Assembly (NCBI RefSeq): GCF_003121405.1
Contig: NZ_QBUY01000006.1
Coordinates: 62,001 to 126,000, forward strand
Source: Paraburkholderia sp. C35
GTDB lineage: Bacteria > Pseudomonadota > Gammaproteobacteria > Burkholderiales > Burkholderiaceae
Reading direction: 5' to 3'
Length of the DNA: 64,000 nucleotides
Numbering within the stretch: position 1 is the first letter of the stretch; every line of letters begins with the position of its first letter. Shown here piece by piece: positions 26,311 to 34,259 of this stretch. A model generated the notes under the pieces. It searched no databases and had not been told where the DNA came from. It worked only from the letters and a program-made list of their open reading frames with translations. The translations under genes were made by a program, and so were the position numbers.

Positions 26311-27492
26311 ATGGACCGCCGTCTTCTCACACTTGCCCTGGGCATGTTTGCACTAGGCACCGACAGCTTCGTGTTCGGAGGCATCCTGCCTCAGATTGCG
26401 AAGTCCTTTCACGTCAGCATCGGCGCAGCCGGACAGATGATCACGGTCTATGCGCTCACGTTCGCGCTGCTGGCACCGACGATCGCCGCCCTCGCAGCGG
26501 GCATCTCGCGCAAGCGTCTGCTGCTGACGGGCATGGGCCTTTTCATTGTCGCCAACATCGGCACGGCGCTCGCACCGACCTTCGCTCTCGCACTCGCCAC
26601 GCGGGCATTGGCAGGCGTTGGCGCGGCGATGTTCTCGCCCACGGCAAGCGGAACGGGCACGATGCTCGTGGCGCCCGAGCGCCGCGGCTTCGCGCTGTCG
26701 ATCATCGTTGCGGGACTCACTACCGCGACGGCCCTCGGCACGCCGCTTGGCGCCGTCATCGGTGGCCTTGCCGACTGGCGCTGGACGTTAGCCTTCGTCG
26801 CCGCGCTCGGCGCAGCAGGCTTTGTCGGTGTCTGGGCACTGCTGCCCGAAGTGCCGCTGCCGCCAGCCATTTCGTTGCGCAAGCGTCTCGCGCCGCTCAC
26901 CGACTCTCGCGTCGGCCTGATTCTCGTCACCACCGTGCTTGCGCAGATCGGCACCTTCATCATCTACAACTATTTTTCCGTCGTGTTCGATCGCGCCACT
27001 GGCGGCAATCCGACCGTGCTCGGCATGCTGCTGGTCCTCTGGGGCCTTGCTGGCACCTTCTCGAACCTGATGACGGGCCGTATTATCGACAAGATCGGTT
27101 CACGCAAGGTAGTCATCGTGATGCTGATTGCCGTGATGACCGTGATTCTCACGATGCCGCTTTCTGGCCGGCATTTGTGGAGTGCAGCCCTTGCGATTAC
27201 GGTCTGGGGTGGCTGCGCCTGGGGTGTGCTCGTGCCGCAGCAGTTTCGTCTGGTGAGCCTCAATCCGCCGATGGCCGCCGTGCTGGTTGGTCTCAATACA
27301 TCGGCGACGTATATCGGCGTGTCGATCGCCGGTGTGATCGGCGCGGGCGCGATCCCTGTGATCGGCAGCCATAACCTCGGTTATCTCGCCAGTTCGATTG
27401 TCGTGGTCGCTCTGGTCTTCTCCGAGCTCGCGACGCTGCGGATCGCGGCCGTCGAGAACGCGAAGGTCGTCACGAATGGTGCGACTGTCTGA
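26311..27492 (+). CDS. MFS transporter, DHA1-type
   Basis: 393 residues with about 12 membrane helices. LGMFALGTDSFVFGGILPQI opens helix 1; ALAGVGAAMFSPTASGT is the helix-4 motif; the pattern is that of the YdhP/AraJ-like purine or drug efflux branch. CCAAGGGAATATC precedes the ATG. It has a candidate HxlR operator directly upstream, the same as the HxlR gene at 28384, so it is probably the transport target of that regulator. The DUF1272 gene follows after about 100 bases. Confidence 0.86.
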   Translation: MDRRLLTLALGMFALGTDSFVFGGILPQIAKSFHVSIGAAGQMITVYALTFALLAPTIAALAAGISRKRLLLTGMGLFIVANIGTALAPTFALALATRALAGVGAAMFSPTASGTGTMLVAPERRGFALSIIVAGLTTATALGTPLGAVIGGLADWRWTLAFVAALGAAGFVGVWALLPEVPLPPAISLRKRLAPLTDSRVGLILVTTVLAQIGTFIIYNYFSVVFDRATGGNPTVLGMLLVLWGLAGTFSNLMTGRIIDKIGSRKVVIVMLIAVMTVILTMPLSGRHLWSAALAITVWGGCAWGVLVPQQFRLVSLNPPMAAVLVGLNTSATYIGVSIAGVIGAGAIPVIGSHNLGYLASSIVVVALVFSELATLRIAAVENAKVVTNGATV

Positions 27493-27589
27493 CGCCCTGA
27501 CGCTTTAAAGAGAACCCATTCATCGATACGAGCGCGACGCACGCAAGTGCGCCCGCTCGATTTACGCTTGATAGCCAAGGAGAAAGGAG

Positions 27590-27844
27590 ATGCTACAACT
27601 GCGCCCGACTTGCGAATGTTGCGACAAAGATCTGCCGCCCGATTCGCCCGATGCACGCATTTGTTCGTTCGAATGTACCTTCTGCCGCGACTGCACTGAC
27701 AACGTGCTGCACGGAAGCTGTCCGAACTGCGGTGGCGAACTGGTGGCGCGCCCGCGACGCCCTGCAGCCAAGCTGGCAAAGTTCCCGGCATCCACGGAGC
27801 GGGTTTTCAATGCTGCGTGCAAGGAGCAGCACAGTCAGGTCTAA
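27590..27844 (+). CDS. DUF1272 domain-containing protein
   Basis: 84 residues, cysteine rich. The DUF1272 signature is visible: LRPTCECCDKDLPPDSPDAR, ICSFECTFCRDC and CPNCGGELVARP, eight or more cysteines that could bind two zinc ions. Members are small proteins of unknown function found in many proteobacteria. AAGGAGAAAGGAG upstream makes the start secure. It sits between the MFS gene and the convergent HxlR regulator and may be co-transcribed with the pump. Confidence 0.85.
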   Translation: MLQLRPTCECCDKDLPPDSPDARICSFECTFCRDCTDNVLHGSCPNCGGELVARPRRPAAKLAKFPASTERVFNAACKEQHSQV

Positions 27845-27871
27845 CGCACGCTGTGCGCAAATGACTTGACG

Positions 27872-28384
27872 CTACTCGTCGCTATCGCCCAACACGCGCC
27901 AGTTGCGATGTTCGATCACAGCGTGAGTCGTTTTGGTCGCACCGGGACCCGGTGCAAAACGCACGTCATGGAAGCTCAGCTTGCGGCCGTTCTTTCCATG
28001 CACGCCGACAGGTTGCACCGGCTTTCCGCTTGCATTGTCGATCAGTTCGACAGATGCTTTGCCATTGGGTGAAAGCCACCGGTCGCCCCATTGCATCAGC
28101 GCGACCAGCACGGGATACAACTCCGTGCCTTTCTCGGTCAACCGATACCCGAAGGTATTCGCGCGCTCGGCAAGCGGATAGCGCTCCAGAATGTCCAGCT
28201 CGATCAGGCGTTCGAGACGTGCCGTGAGCACGTTGCGCGCGATGCCAAGCTCGCTTTGAAATTCATCGAAACGCGTCGTGCCCTGCGTGCACTCCCGCAC
28301 GATCAGCAGGCTCCACCACTCGCCGACCTCATCGAGGGCGCGAGCGATAGAACAGTTCATTCCGTCAAAGCGTTTTCGGTACAT
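27872..28384 (-). CDS. HxlR-family transcriptional regulator
   Basis: 170 residues. The HxlR winged helix is clear: FDGMNCSIARALDEVGEWW with the conserved cysteine near residue 11, LLIVRECTQGTTRFDEFQ, LGIARNVLTARLERL as recognition helix, and YRLTEKGTELYPVL. The cysteine makes redox or electrophile sensing possible, as in some family members. ATG 28384 fits the family start better than 28402. The site AGTTTCGTGACGCAACTT lies 20 bases upstream and recurs before the MFS gene at 26311, suggesting autoregulation plus control of the pump. Confidence 0.87.
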   Translation of the reverse strand: MYRKRFDGMNCSIARALDEVGEWWSLLIVRECTQGTTRFDEFQSELGIARNVLTARLERLIELDILERYPLAERANTFGYRLTEKGTELYPVLVALMQWGDRWLSPNGKASVELIDNASGKPVQPVGVHGKNGRKLSFHDVRFAPGPGATKTTHAVIEHRNWRVLGDSDE

Positions 28385-28404
28385 GCGTTTCTTATAGCAC
28401 ATCG

Positions 28405-28424
28405 AGTTTCGTGACGCAACTTAC
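28405..28424. promoter_or_regulatory. Candidate HxlR autoregulatory operator
   Basis: AGTTTCGTGACGCAACTTAC, with near-palindromic core GTTTCGT-G-ACGCAAC, lies just upstream of the HxlR start. It is the partner of the site at 26263-26283. Confidence 0.6.
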
Positions 28425-28636
28425 CGATCCAACGTATCGATCCGTGCCCGGATTGAGCGGCATCTGACCGCGTGAGGGTGAAGCATGTGCATTCGACGAA
28501 ATTTGTAACCGCACAAACAAGTTTAATGAGGTTACACTATACTTGCCTTCAGACGGACGCGCGACGCTTGCGCTGCCTGCGTCCATTCGCTCTCGTAGAC
28601 TGTCCGTGATCCGGACGTCGTATCAAGGAGTCTCCC

Positions 28637-29602
28637 GTGTTCAAACTGCGCGCGCTTGCTTCGTTGCTTGTCGGTATCGGCATGATGATGACCTCACCGT
28701 CTCCCGCGCTAGCGGACACTGGAACGACTACACAGGACATGCCGGTTCAGTATCGAACGGTAAAGGTGGATGGGCTATCGATCTTCTATCGCGAAGCCGG
28801 CAATCCCGATGCGCCCACTATTCTGCTGCTGCACGGCTTTCCGTCTTCGTCGCGCATGTACGATCCGCTGCTGTCGCGTCTGGCGGACAAATATCATCTG
28901 GTGGCGCTGGACTATCCGGGCTTTGGCCACAGCGATGCACCCGATGCAAAAGACTTCTCGTACACCTTCGATCATCTGACGGAAGTGACCGAACGCTTTA
29001 TCGAAACACTCGGGATGAAGCATTACGTGCTGTATGTGCAGGACTACGGTGGCCCTATCGGCATGCGGCTTGCCGTCCAGCATCCGGAGCGCATCGACGC
29101 TCTGATCATTCAGAATGCCGTCTCGCATGAAGATGGTCTTGGACCGCTCTGGGCAACGCGTCGTGCTTTCTGGAAAGATCGCGCCGCACACGAAGCCGCG
29201 CTACGCGAGAACTTTCTGTCGCTCGCATCGACGCGTCAGCGGCATGTCGGATCGAATCCGCATCCGGAGACGATCAACCCCGATCTGTGGACTGACGAAT
29301 TCGCCTTCCTGAGCCGACCCGGCGAAGCCGATATTCAATCGGACCTGTTCTATTCCTACCAGACGAATGTCGCGAGTTATCCCGCGTGGCAGGCATGGTT
29401 GCAGAAGCATCAACCCAGAACATTGATCGTGTGGGGCAAATACGATCCATCGTTTCAGGTTGCAGAGGTAGCGGCCTATCAGCGCGATCTCCCCAATGCA
29501 GAAGTACACGTGCTCGATGCGGGTCACTTCGCACTCGATGAGAAACCCAACGAAATTGCCGCGATCATGCGGCGTTTTCTCGCGCGCCTGCCGGGTGCGT
29601 GA
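28637..29602 (+). CDS. Exported alpha/beta hydrolase with Asp nucleophile (epoxide hydrolase / haloalkane dehalogenase-like)
   Basis: 321 residues. A signal peptide of about 30 residues (LASLLVGIGMMM, then ALA) predicts export. The fold is clear: LLLHGFPSSSRMYDPLL is the oxyanion-hole segment, and VQDYGGPIGMRLA is the nucleophile elbow with Asp in place of Ser, typical of epoxide hydrolases and haloalkane dehalogenases; the histidine is in VLDAGHFALDE. The substrate is unknown. It is divergent from the HxlR gene over about 230 bases, so control by HxlR cannot be excluded, though the operator sits nearer to hxlR. AAGGAG precedes the start. Confidence 0.86.
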   Translation: MFKLRALASLLVGIGMMMTSPSPALADTGTTTQDMPVQYRTVKVDGLSIFYREAGNPDAPTILLLHGFPSSSRMYDPLLSRLADKYHLVALDYPGFGHSDAPDAKDFSYTFDHLTEVTERFIETLGMKHYVLYVQDYGGPIGMRLAVQHPERIDALIIQNAVSHEDGLGPLWATRRAFWKDRAAHEAALRENFLSLASTRQRHVGSNPHPETINPDLWTDEFAFLSRPGEADIQSDLFYSYQTNVASYPAWQAWLQKHQPRTLIVWGKYDPSFQVAEVAAYQRDLPNAEVHVLDAGHFALDEKPNEIAAIMRRFLARLPGA

Positions 29603-29646
29603 CGCTTCACGCAATGCGACCGCGTAGCGTTGGTCGCGCAAAGAAG

Positions 29647-29677
29647 CGATCGGCAGCTAAGCAGCGTCTGCCGATCG
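29647..29677. terminator. Bidirectional hairpin between convergent genes
   Basis: CGATCGGCAG and its exact complement are separated by 11 bases, lying between the stop of the hydrolase gene (29602) and the stop of the minus-strand cupredoxin gene (29693). Confidence 0.55.
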
Positions 29678-29692
29678 TTCGCGCGGCGCTCG

Positions 29693-30040
29693 CTACTGCA
29701 CGGTGATAGTCGCTTTCATGTTCGGATGTATGCCGCAAAAGATCTTGTAGATGCCCGGTTTATCGAACTTGTACTGATACGTGTCGTTCTGGTCGAGTGC
29801 GGCGGAATGAAAAATCCCGGCATCGTTGACCACGGTATGCGGTTCACCGTCCAGATTCTTCCAGGTCACGGTCGAACCTGCCTTGACCGTGAGATCCATC
29901 GGCGAAAACATAAAGTTCTTGATGACGACAGCATTGGTCTCCTGCGCCTGCGCAACCGTCGACACGGACGTCAGCGCCGCCATGGCGATCCCCGCCCCGA
30001 TAAAGACAGCCAACGCGCGTTTGAAAATGGTGAATAGCAT
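29693..30040 (-). CDS. Periplasmic cupredoxin (plastocyanin/amicyanin-like)
   Basis: 115 residues. Signal peptide ends near VAQAQ (about residue 32). The mature protein is a short type-1 copper domain: IKNFMFSPMDLTVKAGSTVT, the first copper histidine in GEPHTVV, and FCGIHPNM supplying Cys, His and Met. It should carry single electrons in the periplasm or buffer copper. It lies 35 bases downstream of the Tat-exported phosphoesterase and is probably co-transcribed with it. The physiological partner is unknown. Confidence 0.88.
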   Translation of the reverse strand: MLFTIFKRALAVFIGAGIAMAALTSVSTVAQAQETNAVVIKNFMFSPMDLTVKAGSTVTWKNLDGEPHTVVNDAGIFHSAALDQNDTYQYKFDKPGIYKIFCGIHPNMKATITVQ

Positions 30041-30075
30041 GATGTGGGTCTCTTGTAAGTGATCGATGTGTGCAA

Positions 30076-31014
30076 TCAGACGAGCGTCGTATCGGAAAGG
30101 GTTGCCTTGAGCGGGTGCTGCGAGATCTTGATGCTGGTCACGCCAAGCATTTTTGCAAGCTGATCACTCGGCACCTTGAGCGGCATCGGTCCAGGGCCAT
30201 TGCCCGCCGTCGGTTGCGGATAGGCCGTCGAGCGCGCGGTGTGGAACGTGATATTGCCTTCCACCTTGGACACGATCTGGTGGATATGCCCATTGAGCAC
30301 CGTGACCGAGCCGAAGCGCTTCAGATAATCCATTGCCTTGCCCGCGTCGCCCGTACCCCATCCCCACGGTTCGTAAATCGTCCACATGGGCATATGTGCA
30401 AACACAACGATCGGCGTGCTGGCGGAGCGTCCTTTCAGATCGTTTTCGAGCCACTCGAGCTGTTCGTCGCCGAGACCGCCCAGGCCGTTGGGCTTGAAAT
30501 GCATCACATTGACCAGTCCGATGAAATGCACACCGTTGTGGTCGAAGCTGTAATACCCCTTGTTGTCCGAGGCGGCGCCGAACCGTTTGAAGTATTCCGT
30601 GCCCGGCCCGTCTGTCACATCGTGCTCGCCGGGCACCGTGTGCAATTCGGTGATGTTCAGTCCAGACATCAGCTGGGCTGCGAGGTCGAATTCTTCCGCC
30701 TTCGAAAGATGCGTGATGTCGCCCGTGTGTATCGTCAGGGCCGGCTTGACGGGCATCGCGTTGACGAAGTCGATCGTCTGTTTGAGTGTGCCCGCAACAT
30801 CCGGATTGGCCTCTTTGTTGAACCCGATATGTGTATCGCTGATCTGCAGGAATAGCGGCACGCCCGAGGACTTGCCGGACATGCTGGCCGCCGAAGCCAA
30901 TTCCATCGGCGTGAGAACGCCGCCGGACAGGACAAACAGCGTACCTGCGCCACCGAAGGCGAGACATTTCAATGCATTGCGGCGGGACAGACTGGAAGGA
31001 TTATCTGACGACAT
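30076..31014 (-). CDS. Tat-exported metallophosphoesterase
   Basis: 312 residues. An N-terminal twin-arginine signal (SLSRRNALKCLAFGG) is followed by a calcineurin-like phosphoesterase domain: ISDTHIGF (D-x-H), HTGDITH (G-D), GEHDVTD in the place of GNHD, then VFAHMPMW and LNGHIHQI supplying the remaining histidines for a two-metal centre. It probably cleaves phosphomono- or diesters outside the cytoplasm. ATG 31014 has GAGAGG upstream, better than 31050. First gene of a two-gene unit with the cupredoxin. Confidence 0.88.
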   Translation of the reverse strand: MSSDNPSSLSRRNALKCLAFGGAGTLFVLSGGVLTPMELASAASMSGKSSGVPLFLQISDTHIGFNKEANPDVAGTLKQTIDFVNAMPVKPALTIHTGDITHLSKAEEFDLAAQLMSGLNITELHTVPGEHDVTDGPGTEYFKRFGAASDNKGYYSFDHNGVHFIGLVNVMHFKPNGLGGLGDEQLEWLENDLKGRSASTPIVVFAHMPMWTIYEPWGWGTGDAGKAMDYLKRFGSVTVLNGHIHQIVSKVEGNITFHTARSTAYPQPTAGNGPGPMPLKVPSDQLAKMLGVTSIKISQHPLKATLSDTTLV

Positions 31015-31267
31015 GATTACCTCTCGACTGGGATTCAGAAGGCAGGCCACCGGATGGTCAGGTGGTCTACCGCGCTTGGCTACAAGCGCTAGACCGAGGC
31101 ACCGTCACTTTTATTCCACGATCTGAATTCCCGCTGCTGGCAATCAATTATTTGCGTTTTCCTTTCAAAGCCGATTAACCGCCGGGTATACATCTGAAAG
31201 CCGTCAGGGAATAACCAGCGCACCCGCGAGGTTCTGCAGGCAGAGCACACGAAATGGGGAAATGGAA

Positions 31268-31483
31268 ATGAATATCGTCGACATGGCACGCGCATCGGGA
31301 TTGACCGTGATTCTCGATGGCAGAATCGGGCAGCAGGAATATCAGAGCGTATGCGGTTCGATGTCCGCATTACAGCGATTCGCCGAAGCGCTTTGCCAGC
31401 ACGCGGTGAATCAGAACGACGCTGCGCGGCATCGCACGGCGGCAATCAGTCCACGCACCCAATTACGCCGGGGGTTCAAGTGA
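31268..31483 (+). CDS. Small conserved-looking protein of unknown function
   Basis: 71 residues. The first 45 read like a compact alpha/beta unit (MNIVDMARASGLTVILDGRI, then EYQSVCGSMSALQRFAEAL); the last 25 are Arg/Gln-rich and may be disordered. GGGGA seven bases before ATG 31268 supports the start. The stop overlaps the GTG of the following membrane protein in a GTGA, so the two are translationally coupled, which argues that this short frame is real. I do not recognise the family. Confidence 0.6.
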   Translation: MNIVDMARASGLTVILDGRIGQQEYQSVCGSMSALQRFAEALCQHAVNQNDAARHRTAAISPRTQLRRGFK

Positions 31484-32268
31484 AGAGCGCGACGACCAGT
31501 CCGCCCTATCCGCGAATCGAGGCATCGTGGCAATCCGTTTTGCGCCAGTGCCAGTTCGGATCGGGCGTGGTGATGCTGACTTATCTTTTTCTGCATCTCG
31601 TCAATCACGCGCTCGGCATCTGGTCGATGGATCTCGCCGGGCGCGGCCTGCTGGTGGCGCTGCGCGTCTGGCGCAGTGCACCCGGCACAGTCGCGCTCTA
31701 CGGCGCAGCGACACTGCATTTTTCGCTCGCGTTGCACACGATCTACCGGCGCCGTCACTGGACGCTGCCGCCCGCCGAATGGGTTCGCCTCTGGGCAGGA
31801 CTCAGCCTGCCGCTCTTGCTCATGCGCCATGCCGTGACCACGCGGCTGGCCTCCACGCTCTATGGGTTCGAGCCGAACTACGAGCGAGTGGTCATCATGC
31901 TGCTGACGAGTGGAACGCAGGGGCTGCAACTTGCGCTGCTCGCCCCTGGCTGGATACATGGATGTCTCGGACTATGGTTCCGGTTTCGCCACTACCCACT
32001 GGCGCAGCGCATGAAACCCGCTTTGCTCGCATTTGCCGCGCTGTTGCCGCTTCTCTCCGCAGGCGGCTTTATCCGGATGATGCAATTCGTCGAAACAAAG
32101 CGTCCGCTGCTACACGCTGCCGATCCGAAACTCATCGCGCACCAGCCTGCCCTCGATGCCTGGCGTCACAGTCTTGTCGGGTTGTATCTTGGGCTGATCA
32201 TTGGCGCATTTATCGCGGGACAAGTGCGCAACAGACTCGAACAACGACGCCTGGAAAAAGCCCGCTGA
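31480..32268 (+). CDS. Membrane protein resembling the fumarate reductase/succinate dehydrogenase cytochrome b anchor
   Basis: 262 residues, about six hydrophobic segments: near FGSGVVMLTYLFLHLVNHAL, ALYGAATLHFSLALHTIY, LWAGLSLPLLLMRHAV, LQLALLAPGWIHGCLG, LLAFAALLPLLSAGGFI and LVGLYLGLIIGAFIAG. Several helix histidines could hold b-type haem. The pattern matches the N-terminal membrane half of certain bacterial adenylate cyclases, in which this anchor is followed by a ferredoxin domain and a cyclase domain. Here the protein stops just after the last helix (RLEQRR). The GTG start overlaps the previous stop. A stand-alone sensor or redox anchor is possible. Confidence 0.65.
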   Translation: MKSATTSPPYPRIEASWQSVLRQCQFGSGVVMLTYLFLHLVNHALGIWSMDLAGRGLLVALRVWRSAPGTVALYGAATLHFSLALHTIYRRRHWTLPPAEWVRLWAGLSLPLLLMRHAVTTRLASTLYGFEPNYERVVIMLLTSGTQGLQLALLAPGWIHGCLGLWFRFRHYPLAQRMKPALLAFAALLPLLSAGGFIRMMQFVETKRPLLHAADPKLIAHQPALDAWRHSLVGLYLGLIIGAFIAGQVRNRLEQRRLEKAR

Positions 32269-32283
32269 CGTGCGACGCGCGAC

Positions 32284-32679
32284 TCACGCCGTGAGCGGCA
32301 AGACACGCCTCAGGTGAGCATTGCGCAGGTACAACCCACCCCACAGCAACACGCCCAATACCAGACAGACAATCTGCGGCGGCGAGCCGATCTCACCCAG
32401 CCGGAAGTGCGTACAGATCGCCCCGCCGAGAAATCCCGTCACCGCAATTGCGCCAATCACGGCCGTTCGCGGCAACGCGTACAGAAGCGTGCACACCAGC
32501 AAAATCGCGCCAAGAGCGGGCGCGAGGCTGTCCGGAAAGCCCGTCGCGGCGAATTTGGCTTGCATGCTCGACGGAAACATCAAAATGCTGGCGGCGTCGG
32601 CAAGCAATGCAAACACGACTGCCGCGCTGACGATTCGTCCCGCCCAGGGCGAACTCTTCTGACTCAGGTTCACATCCAT
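32284..32679 (-). CDS. Small DoxX-like integral membrane protein
   Basis: 131 residues with four hydrophobic segments (IVSAAVVFALLADAASILM, LAPALGAILLVCTLLYAL, VIGAIAVTGFLGGAICTHF, IVCLVLGVLLWGGLYL). The arrangement and the A-x-C-T-H-F-R motif between helices 3 and 4 are those of the DoxX-like family of small membrane proteins, whose functions are mostly unknown. It is convergent with the cytochrome-b-like gene (15 bases apart) and divergent from the peptide cluster that starts at 32939. Confidence 0.7.
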   Translation of the reverse strand: MDVNLSQKSSPWAGRIVSAAVVFALLADAASILMFPSSMQAKFAATGFPDSLAPALGAILLVCTLLYALPRTAVIGAIAVTGFLGGAICTHFRLGEIGSPPQIVCLVLGVLLWGGLYLRNAHLRRVLPLTA

Positions 32680-32938
32680 TGCTCAGTCCTCGAACAGGTT
32701 GATGGACCCGACGATAACCGGGCCGAATGAGTTGAGAATTAATCCCGATTCGCGGCATCTCGACCGCTTGCTTCGCGTGGCGTCGCAATCAGAAGATCAG
32801 TTTCATATCGCCCAGATTAAATTCTCCGCCGCGCTTCATAACTTTCTGCTAACAGACCCGGCATACATTGATCTCCGGACACTGATTTTCATTCGAGAAA
32901 ACAGATTGCTCCATTTCACCTTTTCCACGGAGATACAC

Positions 32939-33076
32939 ATGAATACCACCGTTCAACTCAATGCCGAGCAAAGCATCAACGATCTGATCGTCCCGCAACA
33001 CGCTTCGTTCACGTTACCCGAGGGCATCGTAGCCGACGGCATGGATCTCGTCCCGACGGTTCAGGATCTGATCTGA
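32939..33076 (+). CDS. Candidate precursor peptide (45 residues) of a peptide-modification cluster
   Basis: A short frame with its own ATG and GGAG 8 bases upstream. It starts MNTTVQLNAEQSINDLIVPQ, continues HASFTLPEGIVADGMDLVP, and ends TVQDLI. It is acidic and lacks cysteine and lysine. It sits 88 bases before an HExxH enzyme of the type often found next to ribosomal-peptide precursors. The expected layout is an N-terminal leader (about 1-25) and a C-terminal core; Asp, Asn, His, Gln and Pro side chains are possible modification sites. It is not similar to any precursor I know. Alternatively it could be a peptide carrier for the ATP-grasp enzyme, or an untranslated leader. Confidence 0.55.
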   Translation: MNTTVQLNAEQSINDLIVPQHASFTLPEGIVADGMDLVPTVQDLI

Positions 33077-33164
33077 TCGTTCGCGGGGGGGCGCAACACC
33101 GATAGGTCTGCCTCCCCGCATTTCTTCCATTCGATAGCGACGTATCCGACGTCCCCCAGCCTCC

Positions 33165-34259
33165 ATGAAGATCACTTCCGAATTTCTCAGTGCTCCCGAC
33201 GCATGGCGAGAACTCGTGCTTCCAGCGGCGGGACTCAGTACATGCATGCGTACCGAACTGCAGGAGAACATGAAAAGCTCTCTGCACAAGGTCATGCAAC
33301 AGATCGCATACGTGCTGCCGGATTCCACCGCGGGTATCGATGACGAAATCAGCGGACTGGACCAGAACCGGCGCTATTCACCGCGACTCTACTTCAACTA
33401 CTTCGCCCTGCTTCAAGGCATGGCGCGCTCCGACGCGCAAGCGGTCGCCGCGCGCTGCGCCTCGTTGCGAGCGTGTCTGCATTCGCCCTATGCAGACAGC
33501 TTCGAAGTGCGCGAGCAGATCGACGACATTGCGCAAGCCTTCTTGCGTGCGCAATATGTCGCAACGAAATCCGATGCGAACTTCCAGAACTTCGATGCCG
33601 GCGCAGACGATGTCGATTCGCAAATTGCAATCGCGCGTTGCGTCGCGACGTCCGCGCGCCGGCATATTGCCGAACTCGAAACCGCGCTTGCCACCACCGA
33701 GCCGCATCTCGCCGACGAACTCGCCAGTCTCGTCTCAGTCGTCCAGTTGATGCCGGATTCCTTTCACGCCGAAGCCGCGTCGAGTCTCTCGGCATTCGGC
33801 ATGGTGGTCGTGCGGCCACCGCAACAGAACCTGCGCGAGGCGCATCAACGCTTCTTCTACTTCGACCGCGTGATTCACGAGTCCGCGCACATTTACCTCA
33901 ACATGCTGATGACCTTCGATCCGCTCGTGACGAATGGTGCAACGCTCGCCTTGTCGCCGGCACGACAGACGTTGAGGCCCGTCAAAGGCGTATTGCACGC
34001 GCATTTCGTGTTCTTCCGCCTGCTGCATGCTTATCGGCACGCGCCGGAGTCTATTCGCAACACGGATGCTCCCTGTCCGTCGCCGCGCGACATCGCCCAA
34101 CTGAGTCTGGCGGGATTGCCGCTGTCATTCGCCGTCAGAGAAAACGTGTACTTCGACAAGTTCATGCAAGGCGATGCCATCCTGCGCTCGTCCGCGCACT
34201 TTACGCAGCGCGGCGCGTGCATGCTCGATTCGATGCGGGAGGCCGTCTGTCATGTGTGA
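33165..34259 (+). CDS. HExxH-motif protein, putative peptide-modifying oxygenase
   Basis: 364 residues, mostly helical. The key motif is RVIHESAHIYLN, with H238-E-S-A-H242 as a likely metal site. Neither a signal peptide nor other protease features are present. The length, the helical N-terminal domain and the late HExxH agree with the 'HEXXH motif domain' family annotated as putative RiPP modification enzymes; as I recall, some members were shown to be iron/2-oxoglutarate-dependent peptide beta-hydroxylases. It follows the 45-residue peptide and overlaps the methyltransferase start by 8 bases. The ribosome-binding site is weak. A zinc protease acting on the peptide is the main alternative. 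Confidence 0.7.
   Translation: MKITSEFLSAPDAWRELVLPAAGLSTCMRTELQENMKSSLHKVMQQIAYVLPDSTAGIDDEISGLDQNRRYSPRLYFNYFALLQGMARSDAQAVAARCASLRACLHSPYADSFEVREQIDDIAQAFLRAQYVATKSDANFQNFDAGADDVDSQIAIARCVATSARRHIAELETALATTEPHLADELASLVSVVQLMPDSFHAEAASSLSAFGMVVVRPPQQNLREAHQRFFYFDRVIHESAHIYLNMLMTFDPLVTNGATLALSPARQTLRPVKGVLHAHFVFFRLLHAYRHAPESIRNTDAPCPSPRDIAQLSLAGLPLSFAVRENVYFDKFMQGDAILRSSAHFTQRGACMLDSMREAVCHV

Noticed and set aside
33165..34259. HExxH protein as an ordinary zinc metalloprotease
   Set aside because: Possible, but no signal peptide or known protease domain is visible and the neighbouring peptide and tailoring genes favour the peptide-modification family; stated as the alternative.
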